The position numbers and the translations under genes were made by a program. DNA of 64,000 nt from UBA11889 sp046582115 (GTDB lineage Bacteria; Pseudomonadota; Gammaproteobacteria; Pseudomonadales; Azotimanducaceae): contig JAYGFA010000088.1 of the NCBI GenBank assembly GCA_046582115.1, positions 4,277 to 68,276 of the forward strand. The letters run 5' to 3'. Numbering within the stretch: the first letter of the stretch is position 1; each line of letters opens with the position of its first letter. The notes under the pieces are model-generated. The model searched no databases, had not been told where the DNA came from, and worked only from the letters and a program-made list of their open reading frames with translations. This document shows, in pieces, positions 33,907-42,747 of the stretch.

Positions 33907-34860
33907 TTAATCGATGTTTATTTCGCTAAGTCGTTGATTCGAGGCAACTATTCCTCCTAGTACACCTAGAATCACGCCAACAATGCCGAGGCCAAAGTAA
34001 AAAGTCGGTTCATCGCCCTGAAAGTCCACAATCTCACCATAGCTCGACAATAGGGTGCCGAGCGGGGCTTCAAGTAAGATAAGTATTGCCGACAAGACCA
34101 TCGCCGCTACCAAAGCACCGCCAAGGCCGTAGATCGCGCCGAAGTATAGAAACGGTCTTTTGAGAAATGCATTAGTTGCTCCAACTAGCTTGAGTACCTT
34201 GATTTCTTCAAGGCGCATCTCAAGTGCGAGCCGAACCGAAGCCGCTGTAATCAAGATGGCACCGGCGCCAAACAATATAGTGAGCACCCATCCTAGTCGA
34301 CTGATCAGCTCGTTAATCGCTTGTAAACGTTGAAGCCAGATCCTTTCAACGACGATTTCCTCGACAGCAGGTACCTCCTCGAATTGCGACGCGATTTCAC
34401 TAAGACGCTCAAGAGATAGCTGATCGTCGACTGTGACCCGCGCGGATGCCGGTAAAGGATTGGTATCGAGAAGCGTTATCGCATCCGTGATCTCGGTATA
34501 GGAACTAAATTCGTGTAGGGCTTCCTCGGGGGTAACGGTTTTAACCGCAGAGATTTCGCTTTGGCTAAGCATTCGTTGAACCACTTCGTTCACCTCATTC
34601 AACGACGCACTAACCTTGAAGTAGACGGTGAAGCTATTGCGGCTATCCCACTGCCTCAAAATCACCTCAATATTGCTTTCGATCAAGTACAAGCCCGCCG
34701 GAAGTGCCACTGCAATACCGATCAAAAGCCAAACCAATAAGCTTGTGCCGAATCGATGGCTCGTGTAGCGAATACTGTCCCGAATTACCCTTAAGTGATC
34801 GTGAAACGTCGCCATAACGGGCCGCTTGGATCTAGGCCATGGTTCGTTAAACACGGTCAT
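33907..34860 (-). CDS. ftsX: cell division protein FtsX
   Basis: FtsX is the membrane part of the FtsEX complex that activates septal peptidoglycan hydrolases through EnvC/AmiA-B. The 317-residue protein has a cytoplasmic N-terminus, a first membrane span (LLVWLLIGIAVALPAGLYLI), a periplasmic domain of about 110 residues, and three C-terminal spans (WVLTILFGAGAILITAASV; GAIYGLGGALVAAMVLSAIL; FGLGIVGVILGVLGGIVAS). It overlaps ftsE by 14 bp. Between its stop and rpoH lies the CIRCE operator. Confidence 0.95.
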   Translation of the reverse strand: MTVFNEPWPRSKRPVMATFHDHLRVIRDSIRYTSHRFGTSLLVWLLIGIAVALPAGLYLIESNIEVILRQWDSRNSFTVYFKVSASLNEVNEVVQRMLSQSEISAVKTVTPEEALHEFSSYTEITDAITLLDTNPLPASARVTVDDQLSLERLSEIASQFEEVPAVEEIVVERIWLQRLQAINELISRLGWVLTILFGAGAILITAASVRLALEMRLEEIKVLKLVGATNAFLKRPFLYFGAIYGLGGALVAAMVLSAILILLEAPLGTLLSSYGEIVDFQGDEPTFYFGLGIVGVILGVLGGIVASNQRLSEINID

Positions 34861-35551
34861 CCTTCAATTTGTCCAAGTTTCTCGTGTCATCGTCGCTGAT
34901 CACACCACCCCGAGCCAATTCAACAATTCGAATGCCCATCGCATCTATCAATTCCCGATCATGGCTCGCGACGATGACCGTTGTTCCGACCTGATTGAAC
35001 TGTTCGAACAAGGCCATGATATCGCGCGATAAGTCCGGATCGAGATTGCCCGTTGGCTCGTCGGCTAGCAGTACTTTAGGCCTGTTGACGACAGCTCTAG
35101 CAATGCCCACTCGTTGCTGTTCGCCAGCCGAGAGGGCACGTGCCCTAAACTGTTCTTTTTCGAGCAAGCCTACCCGTGACAGCGCCGCTCGAACCCTTCT
35201 CGCAATATTCCGCTCTTGCATACCCGCGACTCTTAGGGGGAGCGCTACATTTTCGTAAACGCTCCTCTCCGAAAGTAGGTGATGATCCTGGAATACAGCC
35301 CCAAGATTCTGACGGTACGAGGGGATTTTGCTATTTGGTAATCTAACGATGTTGACGTCGTTTACTAAAATTTGGCCGCGTGTGGGACTTTCTATCCGAA
35401 GCAGTAGACGAAGAAAGGTGCTTTTCCCCGCACCCGAATGTCCGGTCAAAAACGTCATGGTTCCTTCCGGAAAAATTACCGACACATCCTTTAACGCTTC
35501 GCCGCCGCCGTCAAATCGTTTGGTGACCCTCTGAAATTCAATCTTACTCAC
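34847..35551 (-). CDS. ftsE: cell division ATP-binding protein FtsE
   Basis: FtsE is the ATPase of the FtsEX complex. The 234-residue ABC protein has Walker A GHSGAGKST (residues about 36-44), Q-loop FQDHHLL, the signature ALSAGEQQRVGIARA, Walker B VLLADEPTGNLD and the H-loop IVASHD. It is of normal length for FtsE, slightly extended at the C-terminus. The GTG start overlaps the ftsY stop by 4 nt (GTGA). Confidence 0.96.
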   Translation of the reverse strand: MSKIEFQRVTKRFDGGGEALKDVSVIFPEGTMTFLTGHSGAGKSTFLRLLLRIESPTRGQILVNDVNIVRLPNSKIPSYRQNLGAVFQDHHLLSERSVYENVALPLRVAGMQERNIARRVRAALSRVGLLEKEQFRARALSAGEQQRVGIARAVVNRPKVLLADEPTGNLDPDLSRDIMALFEQFNQVGTTVIVASHDRELIDAMGIRIVELARGGVISDDDTRNLDKLKDDRV

Positions 35552-36498
35552 GGGGCGAGTAGTGCTTCGACAAACGCGTCTGGGTCAAACGGCTCCAAAT
35601 CGTCCACCGACTCACCGAGACCAATGAAGTAGACAGGGGTGCACTCACGAGAGGCTTGTGTGTGTGCTAGCGAGAACAGCACGCCACCCTTGGCCGAGCC
35701 ATCTAGTTTAGCCACGACAAGGCCAGACACTCCAATCGCCTCATCAAAATCGTGGAATTGAGAAATGGCATCTTGTCCAACGTTCGCGTCAATCACCAAT
35801 AGGCATTCGTGCGGCGCAGTTTCGTCCATGCGAGCAATGACGCGTTTTATTTTTGATAACTCGTCCATGAGCCCTTGCTTTGCTTGCAATCGTCCAGCCG
35901 TATCCGCCAATACGATATCGATGCCCCGGCGTCTGGCCGTTTGAATTGCGTCGTAAATAACAGACGCGCTGTCAGCGCCACGATGTTGGGACACGACCGG
36001 AACGTTGTTTGCCGCACCCCATGCCTGGATCTGCTCGGTCGCGGCAGCTCGGAAGGTGTCCCCAGCTGCAAGCAGAGTGGAAAAGCCAGCGGCTTCCAAG
36101 TATTTTGATAGCTTGCCAATGGTCGTCGTCTTTCCGACTCCATTTACCCCGATGAGGAGAACCACGAAAGGCCTTGCTGAACCGATTTGGAACGGTTTTT
36201 CCAACGGGCGCGCCATCTCGGTTAATTCGATACGTAGCGCCTGGTAAAGCGCCTTCGTATCGGAAAGCTCGTTGCGTGATACGCGCCGCGTGAGGGCCGC
36301 AATAATTTTTTCGGTGGCAGCAATGCCGACGTCGGTAGTCAGCAAGCTTGTTTCGATGTCTAGCAGGGTGTCCTCATCGATCACTTTTTCACCCAGAACA
36401 ATATTCCCAATACCCCGAGAAAACTTTAATCGGGTTTTACCGAGCGATCGATTAAAACGTCCTATTAACCCCTCGTTTTTTACGCCTTCTTCTCCCAC
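35548..36498 (-). CDS. ftsY: signal recognition particle receptor FtsY
   Basis: FtsY is the SRP-receptor GTPase that docks ribosomes translating membrane proteins. The 316-residue protein consists almost only of the NG core: N domain (residues about 10-100), G1 LIGVNGVGKTTTIGKL, the G2-containing AAGDTFRAAATEQ, G3 DTAGR, G4 AKLDGSAKGG and closing GLGESVDDLEPFDP. The long acidic A domain of E. coli FtsY is absent, as in many bacteria. Start is GTG 36498, only 9 bp from the divergent rsmD start. Confidence 0.96.
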   Translation of the reverse strand: MGEEGVKNEGLIGRFNRSLGKTRLKFSRGIGNIVLGEKVIDEDTLLDIETSLLTTDVGIAATEKIIAALTRRVSRNELSDTKALYQALRIELTEMARPLEKPFQIGSARPFVVLLIGVNGVGKTTTIGKLSKYLEAAGFSTLLAAGDTFRAAATEQIQAWGAANNVPVVSQHRGADSASVIYDAIQTARRRGIDIVLADTAGRLQAKQGLMDELSKIKRVIARMDETAPHECLLVIDANVGQDAISQFHDFDEAIGVSGLVVAKLDGSAKGGVLFSLAHTQASRECTPVYFIGLGESVDDLEPFDPDAFVEALLAP

Positions 36499-36507
36499 TA
36501 TCCCTTT

Positions 36508-37068
36508 GTGCCATCAAATAAACGACAGACCGTCCGCATTATCGGCGGTAAGTGGAAGCGGCGAAAGCTCGTTATCACGAACGTTGAGGGCTTACGCCCA
36601 ACCCTCGATCGGGTAAGGGAATCGTTATTTAACTGGATTAACCACGAACTTTTGGGTGCGCGAGTTCTGGACTTATACGCCGGCACCGGTGCGCTGGGAT
36701 TTGAAGCCCTATCCCGCGGTGCTGCACACGCGACATTCATCGACTCTAATGTTCGGGTTACCGCAGAACTAGAAAAGGCGGCGGCAGAACTCGGAGCATC
36801 GGCAACGATTGTGCGCGGCGACGCCATTAGTTGGCTTGAGCGTCAATCAGACAACTGGGATATCGTTTTCCTGGATTCCCCGTTCGAAAACAAACAACAT
36901 CAGAAGACGCTGGATCTACTCAGCCATCATCTTGTAGCGGACGGCCTTGTTTACCTAGAAAGACCGCGCCAAGTGGAATTCGCCCATCCCAAATACAAAG
37001 TATGGAAAAAAGCAGTCGCCGGTGAAGTAAGTTTCGCGCTGTTGCATCTTCGAACCTTGCGTTTGTGA
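36508..37068 (+). CDS. rsmD: 16S rRNA (guanine966-N2)-methyltransferase
   Basis: RsmD methylates G966 of 16S rRNA. The 186-residue protein has VRIIGGKWKRRKL, LRPTLDRVRESLFNWI, the SAM loop VLDLYAGTGALGFEALSRGA and the catalytic DSPF (a variant of DPPF/NPPF). It starts at GTG 36508 and is divergent from ftsY, its usual neighbour, with almost no space between start codons, so the promoters must lie inside the coding regions. Confidence 0.95.
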   Translation: MPSNKRQTVRIIGGKWKRRKLVITNVEGLRPTLDRVRESLFNWINHELLGARVLDLYAGTGALGFEALSRGAAHATFIDSNVRVTAELEKAAAELGASATIVRGDAISWLERQSDNWDIVFLDSPFENKQHQKTLDLLSHHLVADGLVYLERPRQVEFAHPKYKVWKKAVAGEVSFALLHLRTLRL

Positions 37069-37091
37069 CCAATTTGGTGTTGGGCTAGTAT
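37063..37091 (+). promoter_or_regulatory. probable sigma-70 promoter of coaD
   Basis: TTGTGA (37063-37068, covering the rsmD stop codon) and TAGTAT (37086-37091) are 17 bp apart, each matching the consensus at four of six bases, and lie 25 bp before the coaD GTG. Confidence 0.35.
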
Positions 37092-37115
37092 CGCCGCGAA
37101 TATTGGAGTCCAAGC

Positions 37116-37598
37116 GTGTCGTCAGTAGTTTACCCAGGAAGCTTCAACCCAATCACCCACGGCCATACCAACATTGTCGAGCGGGCGTTAAGCCTTTTTG
37201 ACCATGTCGTGGTCGCGATAGGAACATCGGTCGATAAAGACCCGGCTACATACTTTGCCGATCGACTGGAACTCTGCCGCAAAGCACTTGCTTATCTTGA
37301 GGATCAGGTATCGGTCGAAGGTTTTAACGGCTTACTGGTCGATTATGTGCGTTCAAAGAATACGCGTTTCGTATTGAGAGGACTTCGCACATTGACCGAT
37401 TACGACTACGAGTACCAGATGCTATCGATGAATCAATCTTTGGATCAGGATATCGAGTATGTTCTTTTACCCACCGCTCACAAGTGGTCTTTCCTGTCCT
37501 CGTCTCGGGTTCGCGAGATCGCGACATTAGGTGGTGACATATCTAACTTCGTTCACCCCGCCATCGTGGACTATTACAAAGAACAGGGCGCATCTTGA
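37116..37598 (+). CDS. coaD: phosphopantetheine adenylyltransferase
   Basis: CoaD adds AMP to 4'-phosphopantetheine, the fourth step of coenzyme A synthesis. The 160-residue hexameric nucleotidyltransferase has VYPGSFNPITHGH with the nucleotide-binding HxGH-type motif, RGLRTLTDYDYEYQM and FLSSSRVREIATLGGDIS, the second nucleotide motif. It starts at GTG 37116. It faces mutM, with stops 73 bp apart. coaBC, catalysing steps two and three, is encoded 1.5 kb away. Confidence 0.96.
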   Translation: MSSVVYPGSFNPITHGHTNIVERALSLFDHVVVAIGTSVDKDPATYFADRLELCRKALAYLEDQVSVEGFNGLLVDYVRSKNTRFVLRGLRTLTDYDYEYQMLSMNQSLDQDIEYVLLPTAHKWSFLSSSRVREIATLGGDISNFVHPAIVDYYKEQGAS

Positions 37599-37671
37599 AA
37601 TAAACTGCTTCCACCTGACCAGTTACATCACAAACGAAGTTGGCCAGTTGCACTCTTGTCCGCGACCACGC

Positions 37672-38481
37672 TCAGCGCTGGCAAGACGGACAATACACAG
37701 TAGCTCGCTGTCCTAGCCGAATCCCCTTCAGTAACGTCTCGCACTGTAAGCATCTTTTGCCGTCACGCCCGTAGACGAATAATTCCTGTATAAAGTATCC
37801 AGGCTTCCCGTCGCTCCCAACGTAATCCCTCAAAGTCGTTCCTCCCATTGCAATAGCTTCCTCTAACGTGCTTCGTATGGCGCTTTCGAGTTCTACATAA
37901 CGAGCCTTTGAAATGCGGCCAGCTGCGTTACCGGGACGAATTCCCGCGCGAAAGAGCGCCTCATTCGCGTATATATTTCCTACCCCGACCACAATCTGCG
38001 CGCTCATGATGAATGTTTTCACGGCCTGTCGACGGTGCCGAGAAACGCGGTGTAAGTAATCACCGCTAAAATCGGCACCCAGAGGTTCCGGCCCTAGGTT
38101 CTTTAACAACCAGTGCGATTCCACCGGGTCAGTAGAGAAGTGAATACTTCCGAATCTTCGGGGATCGCTGAGGCGCAATACTTGATCGTCCTCGAAATGA
38201 AAGTCTACATGATCATGCTTCCCCGCTGGCATGTTTGCTGAAACAACGCACAACCGCCCCGACATTCCTAAATGTATGAGCACCGTCACGCGGGAGAATC
38301 GAAAGATTAGATACTTTGCCCGTCGATCAAGCCGGATAAGTCGTAATCCCGAAAGCCCGTCCGGAACGACTACGGGCCACCGAAGCCTCGAATCCCGAAC
38401 GACCACCTCAAGCAGGCGGCGACCTTCTAATACCCGGGCAACACCCCGTCGGGTTGTTTCAACTTCAGGAAGTTCCGGCAG
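37672..38481 (-). CDS. mutM: formamidopyrimidine-DNA glycosylase, apparent CTG start
   Basis: MutM/Fpg excises oxidised purines such as 8-oxoguanine. It must expose Pro2, the Schiff-base nucleophile. The reading that gives the family N-terminus PELPEVETTRRG starts at a CTG (38479-38481), which directly follows the rpmG stop (TAGCTG), so no start further upstream is possible. The first ordinary start, GTG 38406, would delete 25 residues including Pro2 and Glu3. From CTG the protein has 269 residues, the normal length. Other signs are HLGMSGRL, GVGNIYANEALFRAGI and the C-terminal zinc finger CLQC...CPSC. Either CTG is used, helped by coupling to rpmG, or the gene has lost its ATG. Confidence 0.88.
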   Translation of the reverse strand: MPELPEVETTRRGVARVLEGRRLLEVVVRDSRLRWPVVVPDGLSGLRLIRLDRRAKYLIFRFSRVTVLIHLGMSGRLCVVSANMPAGKHDHVDFHFEDDQVLRLSDPRRFGSIHFSTDPVESHWLLKNLGPEPLGADFSGDYLHRVSRHRRQAVKTFIMSAQIVVGVGNIYANEALFRAGIRPGNAAGRISKARYVELESAIRSTLEEAIAMGGTTLRDYVGSDGKPGYFIQELFVYGRDGKRCLQCETLLKGIRLGQRATVYCPSCQR

Positions 38482-38637
38482 CTACTTGATCTTCTCTTCC
38501 CGATAGATCACGTGCCTACGTACTACCGGGTCATACTTTTTGAGTTCGAGCTTGTCAGGGCTGAGGCGCTTGTTTTTCGTCGTGGTGTAATAGTGTCCCG
38601 TACCCGCGCTGGATACTAACTTAATTTTATCGCGCAT
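38482..38637 (-). CDS. rpmG: 50S ribosomal protein L33
   Basis: The 51-residue protein reads RDKIKLVSSAGTGHYYTTTK, then KNKRLSPDKLELKKYDPVVR, typical of L33 (bL33) without the zinc-binding Cys pairs, as in the Cys-free gammaproteobacterial form. Its ATG shares one base with the rpmB stop (TGATG) and its TAG stop directly abuts the mutM CTG. The rpmB-rpmG-mutM order is the same as in E. coli. Confidence 0.96.
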   Translation of the reverse strand: MRDKIKLVSSAGTGHYYTTTKNKRLSPDKLELKKYDPVVRRHVIYREEKIK

Positions 38638-38873
38638 CAGACCCTCTCCCCCCGCTTACGCATATCAGCAAGAACCTCTTCAATGCCCTTTTTATCGATG
38701 ATACGCATCCCGGCAGTCGACACGCGTAGCCGCACAAACCGCTTTTCGCTCTCCACCCAGAATCGGTGATTCTGAATATTCGGGAGAAATCGTCGCCGCG
38801 TCTTATTATTTGCATGCGAAACATGATTGCCACTCATCGGCCGCTTGCCGGTAACTTGACACACTTGAGACAT
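38637..38873 (-). CDS. rpmB: 50S ribosomal protein L28
   Basis: The 78-residue L28 (bL28) begins SQVCQVTGKRPMSGNHVSHA and continues with the basic NNKTRRRFLPNIQ and RVSTAGMRIIDKKGIE, all diagnostic. The ATG at 38873 is chosen because the in-frame extension to 38927 overlaps the promoter and has no match. It is the first gene of rpmB-rpmG-mutM. Confidence 0.96.
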   Translation of the reverse strand: MSQVCQVTGKRPMSGNHVSHANNKTRRRFLPNIQNHRFWVESEKRFVRLRVSTAGMRIIDKKGIEEVLADMRKRGERV

Positions 38874-38898
38874 GAGAGGTGCCGAAATAAGGTGGGCC

Positions 38899-38927
38899 TT
38901 TATACCAAAGCACTCGCCCCAAACCAA
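38899..38927 (-). promoter_or_regulatory. probable promoter of rpmB-rpmG-mutM
   Basis: Reading toward rpmB, TTGGTT (38922-38927) and TATAAA (38899-38904) are 17 bp apart, and TGG precedes the -10, giving an extended -10 element. The predicted start is near 38892, about 19 nt before the rpmB ATG. The -35 match is only partial. Confidence 0.5.
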
Positions 38928-39108
38928 GTCAGAAGCCCCCAGTAAGGCGGGTCCCTGGTAACGGTGTCAGTCAAATAACCCTCCTTTCGCAACCGATCGT
39001 CGGCTCAAAAAGGCTCTTGTGCCCCGTAAGCCCCGACACACGAGGGAGTCAACGCCCCGTATACGACGTGCTATTCTCGCGCCCCCCTGATTTTCACCGT
39101 TATGAATA

Positions 39109-40320
39109 ATGCAAGGGAAACGCATCGTACTTGGCATTAGCGGCGGTATCGCCGCATACAAGACCCCCGCACTTGTGCGTCAGCTCGTCGCTATCGGAAT
39201 GGACGTCATACCCGTGATGACCAAATCTGCGCATCAGTTCGTTACAGCCACTGTACTGACCACGCTCTCCGGACACCGCGTTCGCGACGATTTATGGGAT
39301 TTAGAAGCCGAGCGCTCAATGGGACACATCGAACTTGCTCGCTGGGCCGATACATTACTTATAGCACCCGCAACCGCAGACCTACTCGGGCGTTTGGCCA
39401 GCGGTCTCGGCAACGATCTACTCACCACCCTTTACCTAGCGACGACGGCTCGAACAGTCGTCGCGCCAGCAATGAACGTAGAAATGTGGAATCACTCTGC
39501 GACGAAAAGAAATATTGAAGTGCTCGAATCTGACGGCGTGAGCATTATTGGACCCGATTACGGAGACCAAGCCTGTGGGGAAACCGGGCCAGGAAGAATG
39601 GTCGAGCCAGAAGATATTATCTCGCAGTTGCATAGCACGACCGACCCTATCCATGGGTCCATGGCTGGGCTTAGGGTTCTGGTTACCGCAGGACCTACAA
39701 GGGAGTCGATCGATCCCGTCCGCTACATAACGAACGCAAGCTCTGGAAAACAGGGCTACGCGATCGCAGAGGCTGCGAGAGATGCAGGTGCAATCGTCAG
39801 CTTAGTGAGTGGTCCTGTCGCTCTACCTCCACCAGAGGGAGTCGAGCAAATAAATGTCACTTCTGCTGCAGAGATGAAGTCCGCGGTATTAGATATAGCG
39901 ACCGATGTGGACATCATGTTTGGTGTAGCCGCAGTCGCTGACTATCGACCTTCCCATTCAGAACCCCACAAAATAAAAAAAACACTACAAAATGGCAGGT
40001 CGATGTCGATCGAACTCGTCGAAAACGATGATGTACTTGCAAGTGTTGCCGCGTTGCCGGATCCCCCCTACCTGGTCGGATTCGCAGCCGAAACGCAAAA
40101 CCCCATAAGAAACGCAGTTCAAAAACGCGAGCGAAAGCGCCTTGACGCGATTGTCGTTAACGACGTGTCCAATAACTCCATTGGATTCGAAAGTGACGAA
40201 AACGAAGTTACCCTTTTGCATGCGGATGATGAGACCACCTTTCACAAGTCACCTAAAGCTGAGATAGCGAGTAAGTTAGTGGCTGCGATCTCTACCCTAT
40301 ATGCGAGCAAGAGGACCTAG
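39109..40320 (+). CDS. coaBC: bifunctional phosphopantothenoylcysteine decarboxylase/phosphopantothenate-cysteine ligase
   Basis: CoaBC (Dfp) catalyses the second and third steps of coenzyme A synthesis. It has 403 residues. The N-terminal flavin decarboxylase domain (1-190) has VLGISGGIAAYK, PAMNVEMW and the catalytic Cys in GDQACGETGPGRM. The C-terminal ligase domain has TAGPTRESIDPVRYITNASS (dimer/CTP region), AAVADYRP and the KIKK motif. It is divergent from rpmB with a 235-bp space. In relatives dut follows; here algC comes next, 49 bp downstream. Confidence 0.96.
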   Translation: MQGKRIVLGISGGIAAYKTPALVRQLVAIGMDVIPVMTKSAHQFVTATVLTTLSGHRVRDDLWDLEAERSMGHIELARWADTLLIAPATADLLGRLASGLGNDLLTTLYLATTARTVVAPAMNVEMWNHSATKRNIEVLESDGVSIIGPDYGDQACGETGPGRMVEPEDIISQLHSTTDPIHGSMAGLRVLVTAGPTRESIDPVRYITNASSGKQGYAIAEAARDAGAIVSLVSGPVALPPPEGVEQINVTSAAEMKSAVLDIATDVDIMFGVAAVADYRPSHSEPHKIKKTLQNGRSMSIELVENDDVLASVAALPDPPYLVGFAAETQNPIRNAVQKRERKRLDAIVVNDVSNNSIGFESDENEVTLLHADDETTFHKSPKAEIASKLVAAISTLYASKRT

Positions 40321-40369
40321 CGTTGAAACTTATGAAACGAGTAGTATGCGCGCGCTTTTGAGTTAGCTC

Positions 40370-41860
40370 GTGCCGGTTCACAGGAACTTCGGCGCAGACT
40401 CCAGTACTCTTTACACGGACACGAAGCAAACATTGGCAAGCCCAGCCGTACAATCAAAGACCCAACTCGATCCCGATATATTTCGGGCTTATGACATTCG
40501 TGGGGTAGTGGAAACTAGCCTGACGCCAACCGCCGTATATTGGATTGGACGGGCGTTCGCTGCCGAAGCCTTGTCCCAAGGTCAACGTAGTGCAGTGGTT
40601 GCCGGGGATGGCCGCAATTCGACCCCATCGTTATGCCGATCCCTAGCAAAGGGACTCAACGAAGGCGGTATCAATGTAATTGATATTGGGATGGTGCCAA
40701 CCCCATTGCTGTATTACGCAACGCACCGGATTGATGAACCTGAACTCGCAGGAACACAATCGCCAGTCGGGACAGGAATCATGATCACAGGTTCGCATAA
40801 TCCGCCGGAGTACAACGGTCTGAAGATGATGATTGGAGGCACAACCCTTGCTGGAGAGGCGATCCAGCGATTGCGCCAGAGAGTTGCGGATAAGAACCTC
40901 TCCGATGGTGTAGGGAACTATCGCGAAACAAAAATCATCGAGGAATATGTTTCAGCAGTACGTGACGACATTCGATTGTGCCGGTCGCTAAAAGTGGTCG
41001 TAGATTGCGGCAACGGTGTTGCCGGTATAGTCGCACCAGACCTTCTTACGATACTCGGGTGCGACGTTGTTCCACTTTATGCAGATGTAGATGGGAACTT
41101 CCCAAACCACCACCCCGATCCTGCCGAACCCGCGAATCTGTTGGACCTCATATCCGCCGTCGATGAGCAGGGCGCGGATTTGGGTATCGCCTTCGATGGA
41201 GACGGAGATCGTCTAGGCCTTGTTAGTAATACCGGCACTATCATCTGGCCTGATCGCATTCTGATGCTTTTCGCCCGCGATATTCTCAGTCGCAACCGCG
41301 GTGCCGAAATCGTTTTCGATGTCAAATGCAGTAATCGCCTGACGTCGCTCATTACTGATCTCGGCGGCAGCGCTTTAATGTGGAAAACCGGTCACTCCCA
41401 CATCAAAGCTAAGCTCAAAGAAACCGGGGCCCTTTTAGGTGGAGAGTTCAGCGGACATTTTTGCTTCGTCGAACGTTGGTTTGGTTTTGACGACGCGCTG
41501 TACAGCGCAGCACGTCTCCTCGAATTGTTAAGCGCAGAAACGCGAACCGTTGAGGACATTTTTCTGGACTTTCCCCCCGCCGTTTCTACGCCTGAGCTTA
41601 AGATCCCAACCACGGAAAAGAAAAAATTCGACGTTATTCAAGCGCTCTCCCGAAGCCGCTACTTCGATGGCGGAGAAATTGCGACTATCGACGGTATCCG
41701 CGTGGATTACGACGAAGGCTGGGGGTTGATTCGTGCATCCAACACGAGTCCCGTACTTAGCCTACGTTTTGAAGCCGAAAGTACCGAGGCGTTGGTCCGT
41801 ATCAAGAACACATTCCAAACCGCAATCACCCATATCGACCCTGAGCTAACGATCCCATGA
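40370..41860 (+). CDS. algC: phosphomannomutase/phosphoglucomutase (AlgC type)
   Basis: This alpha-D-phosphohexomutase interconverts hexose 1- and 6-phosphates for envelope polysaccharide synthesis. It has 496 residues from GTG 40370. Motifs: IFRAYDIRGVVETSLTP, the phosphoserine loop GIMITGSHNPPEYNG, the metal loop FDGDGDRLGLV, the sugar loop GGEFSGHF and the C-terminal phosphate loop RASNTSPVLSLRFEA. It is about 30 residues longer at the N-terminus than Pseudomonas AlgC; a later start close to DPDIFRAYDIRG is conceivable, though no standard start codon is obvious there. It overlaps argB (ATGA). Order coaBC-algC-argB is conserved with Pseudomonas except for loss of dut. Confidence 0.94.
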   Translation: MPVHRNFGADSSTLYTDTKQTLASPAVQSKTQLDPDIFRAYDIRGVVETSLTPTAVYWIGRAFAAEALSQGQRSAVVAGDGRNSTPSLCRSLAKGLNEGGINVIDIGMVPTPLLYYATHRIDEPELAGTQSPVGTGIMITGSHNPPEYNGLKMMIGGTTLAGEAIQRLRQRVADKNLSDGVGNYRETKIIEEYVSAVRDDIRLCRSLKVVVDCGNGVAGIVAPDLLTILGCDVVPLYADVDGNFPNHHPDPAEPANLLDLISAVDEQGADLGIAFDGDGDRLGLVSNTGTIIWPDRILMLFARDILSRNRGAEIVFDVKCSNRLTSLITDLGGSALMWKTGHSHIKAKLKETGALLGGEFSGHFCFVERWFGFDDALYSAARLLELLSAETRTVEDIFLDFPPAVSTPELKIPTTEKKKFDVIQALSRSRYFDGGEIATIDGIRVDYDEGWGLIRASNTSPVLSLRFEAESTEALVRIKNTFQTAITHIDPELTIP

Positions 41861-42747
41861 ATGAGTATGAAGAAACTGCCCGGGTTCTCGTCGAGGCTCT
41901 GCCATACATCCAACGGTTCCACCGCTCGACCATTGTCATCAAGTACGGTGGAAATGCCATGGCGGACGACGACCTCAAGCGGGCCTTTGCTCGAGACGTA
42001 ATCTTGCTGAAAGTGGTCGGGATGAATCCGATCGTCGTCCATGGTGGCGGGCCACAAATTGAAGAACTGCTTAGCCGATTAAATATTGACACGCGATTCG
42101 TTGCGGGCATGCGTATAACCGACCGAGAGACTATGGATGTCGTGCAAATGGTGCTCGGGGGTTTGGTCAATACAGAGATTGTTTCCCTGATAAACGAGAA
42201 TGGTGGAATGGCTGTTGGTGTCACTGGAAAAGACGGCGATCTGATTCGCGCTCGACGAATGGAATTGACCATCACGAACGAAGACTCTGGAGGTGAGGAA
42301 ATTGTCGAAATTGGACAAGTCGGTGAGGTTGAACGCATCAATCACGCGGTCCTTGAATCTCTAATCGATGGCGATTTCATTCCGGTGATAGCGCCGATAG
42401 GCGTTGGGCCAAACGGCGAAAGCCTTAACATTAACGCGGACCTCGTCGCCAGCAGCATTGCGCAACACATCGTCGCAGAGAAACTTGTGCTCATTACAAA
42501 TACGCCCGGTATTCTCGACAGAGACAACAACACGATCACTTACCTCAGTCGTGAAAAAGCTGCGGAATTGATTAACGGGGGTGTAATCGACGGCGGGATG
42601 TTGCCGAAGGCCCGCTGTGCTCTCGATGCAGTAGAAGGAGGTGTCCAAAGCGCACATATCATTGATGGTCGGGTCCCCCATGCCCTGCTATTAGAGGTCC
42701 TAACCGATGGTGGCGTTGGTACTCTGATTGGTGAACGTGCCAACTAA
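41857..42747 (+). CDS. argB: acetylglutamate kinase
   Basis: ArgB phosphorylates N-acetylglutamate in arginine synthesis. The 296-residue amino-acid kinase has IVIKYGGNAM, VVHGGGPQIEELLSRL, GVTGKDGDLI, LNINADLVASSIA and LTDGGVGTLI. It lacks a long N-terminal helix beyond that of Pseudomonas ArgB, where such a helix supports arginine feedback in the hexamer; the approximately 20-residue leader here (NEYEETARVLVEALPYIQRF) is of that feedback-sensitive type. The end of the gene overlaps the start of the slmA relic in another frame. Confidence 0.96.
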   Translation: MNEYEETARVLVEALPYIQRFHRSTIVIKYGGNAMADDDLKRAFARDVILLKVVGMNPIVVHGGGPQIEELLSRLNIDTRFVAGMRITDRETMDVVQMVLGGLVNTEIVSLINENGGMAVGVTGKDGDLIRARRMELTITNEDSGGEEIVEIGQVGEVERINHAVLESLIDGDFIPVIAPIGVGPNGESLNINADLVASSIAQHIVAEKLVLITNTPGILDRDNNTITYLSREKAAELINGGVIDGGMLPKARCALDAVEGGVQSAHIIDGRVPHALLLEVLTDGGVGTLIGERAN

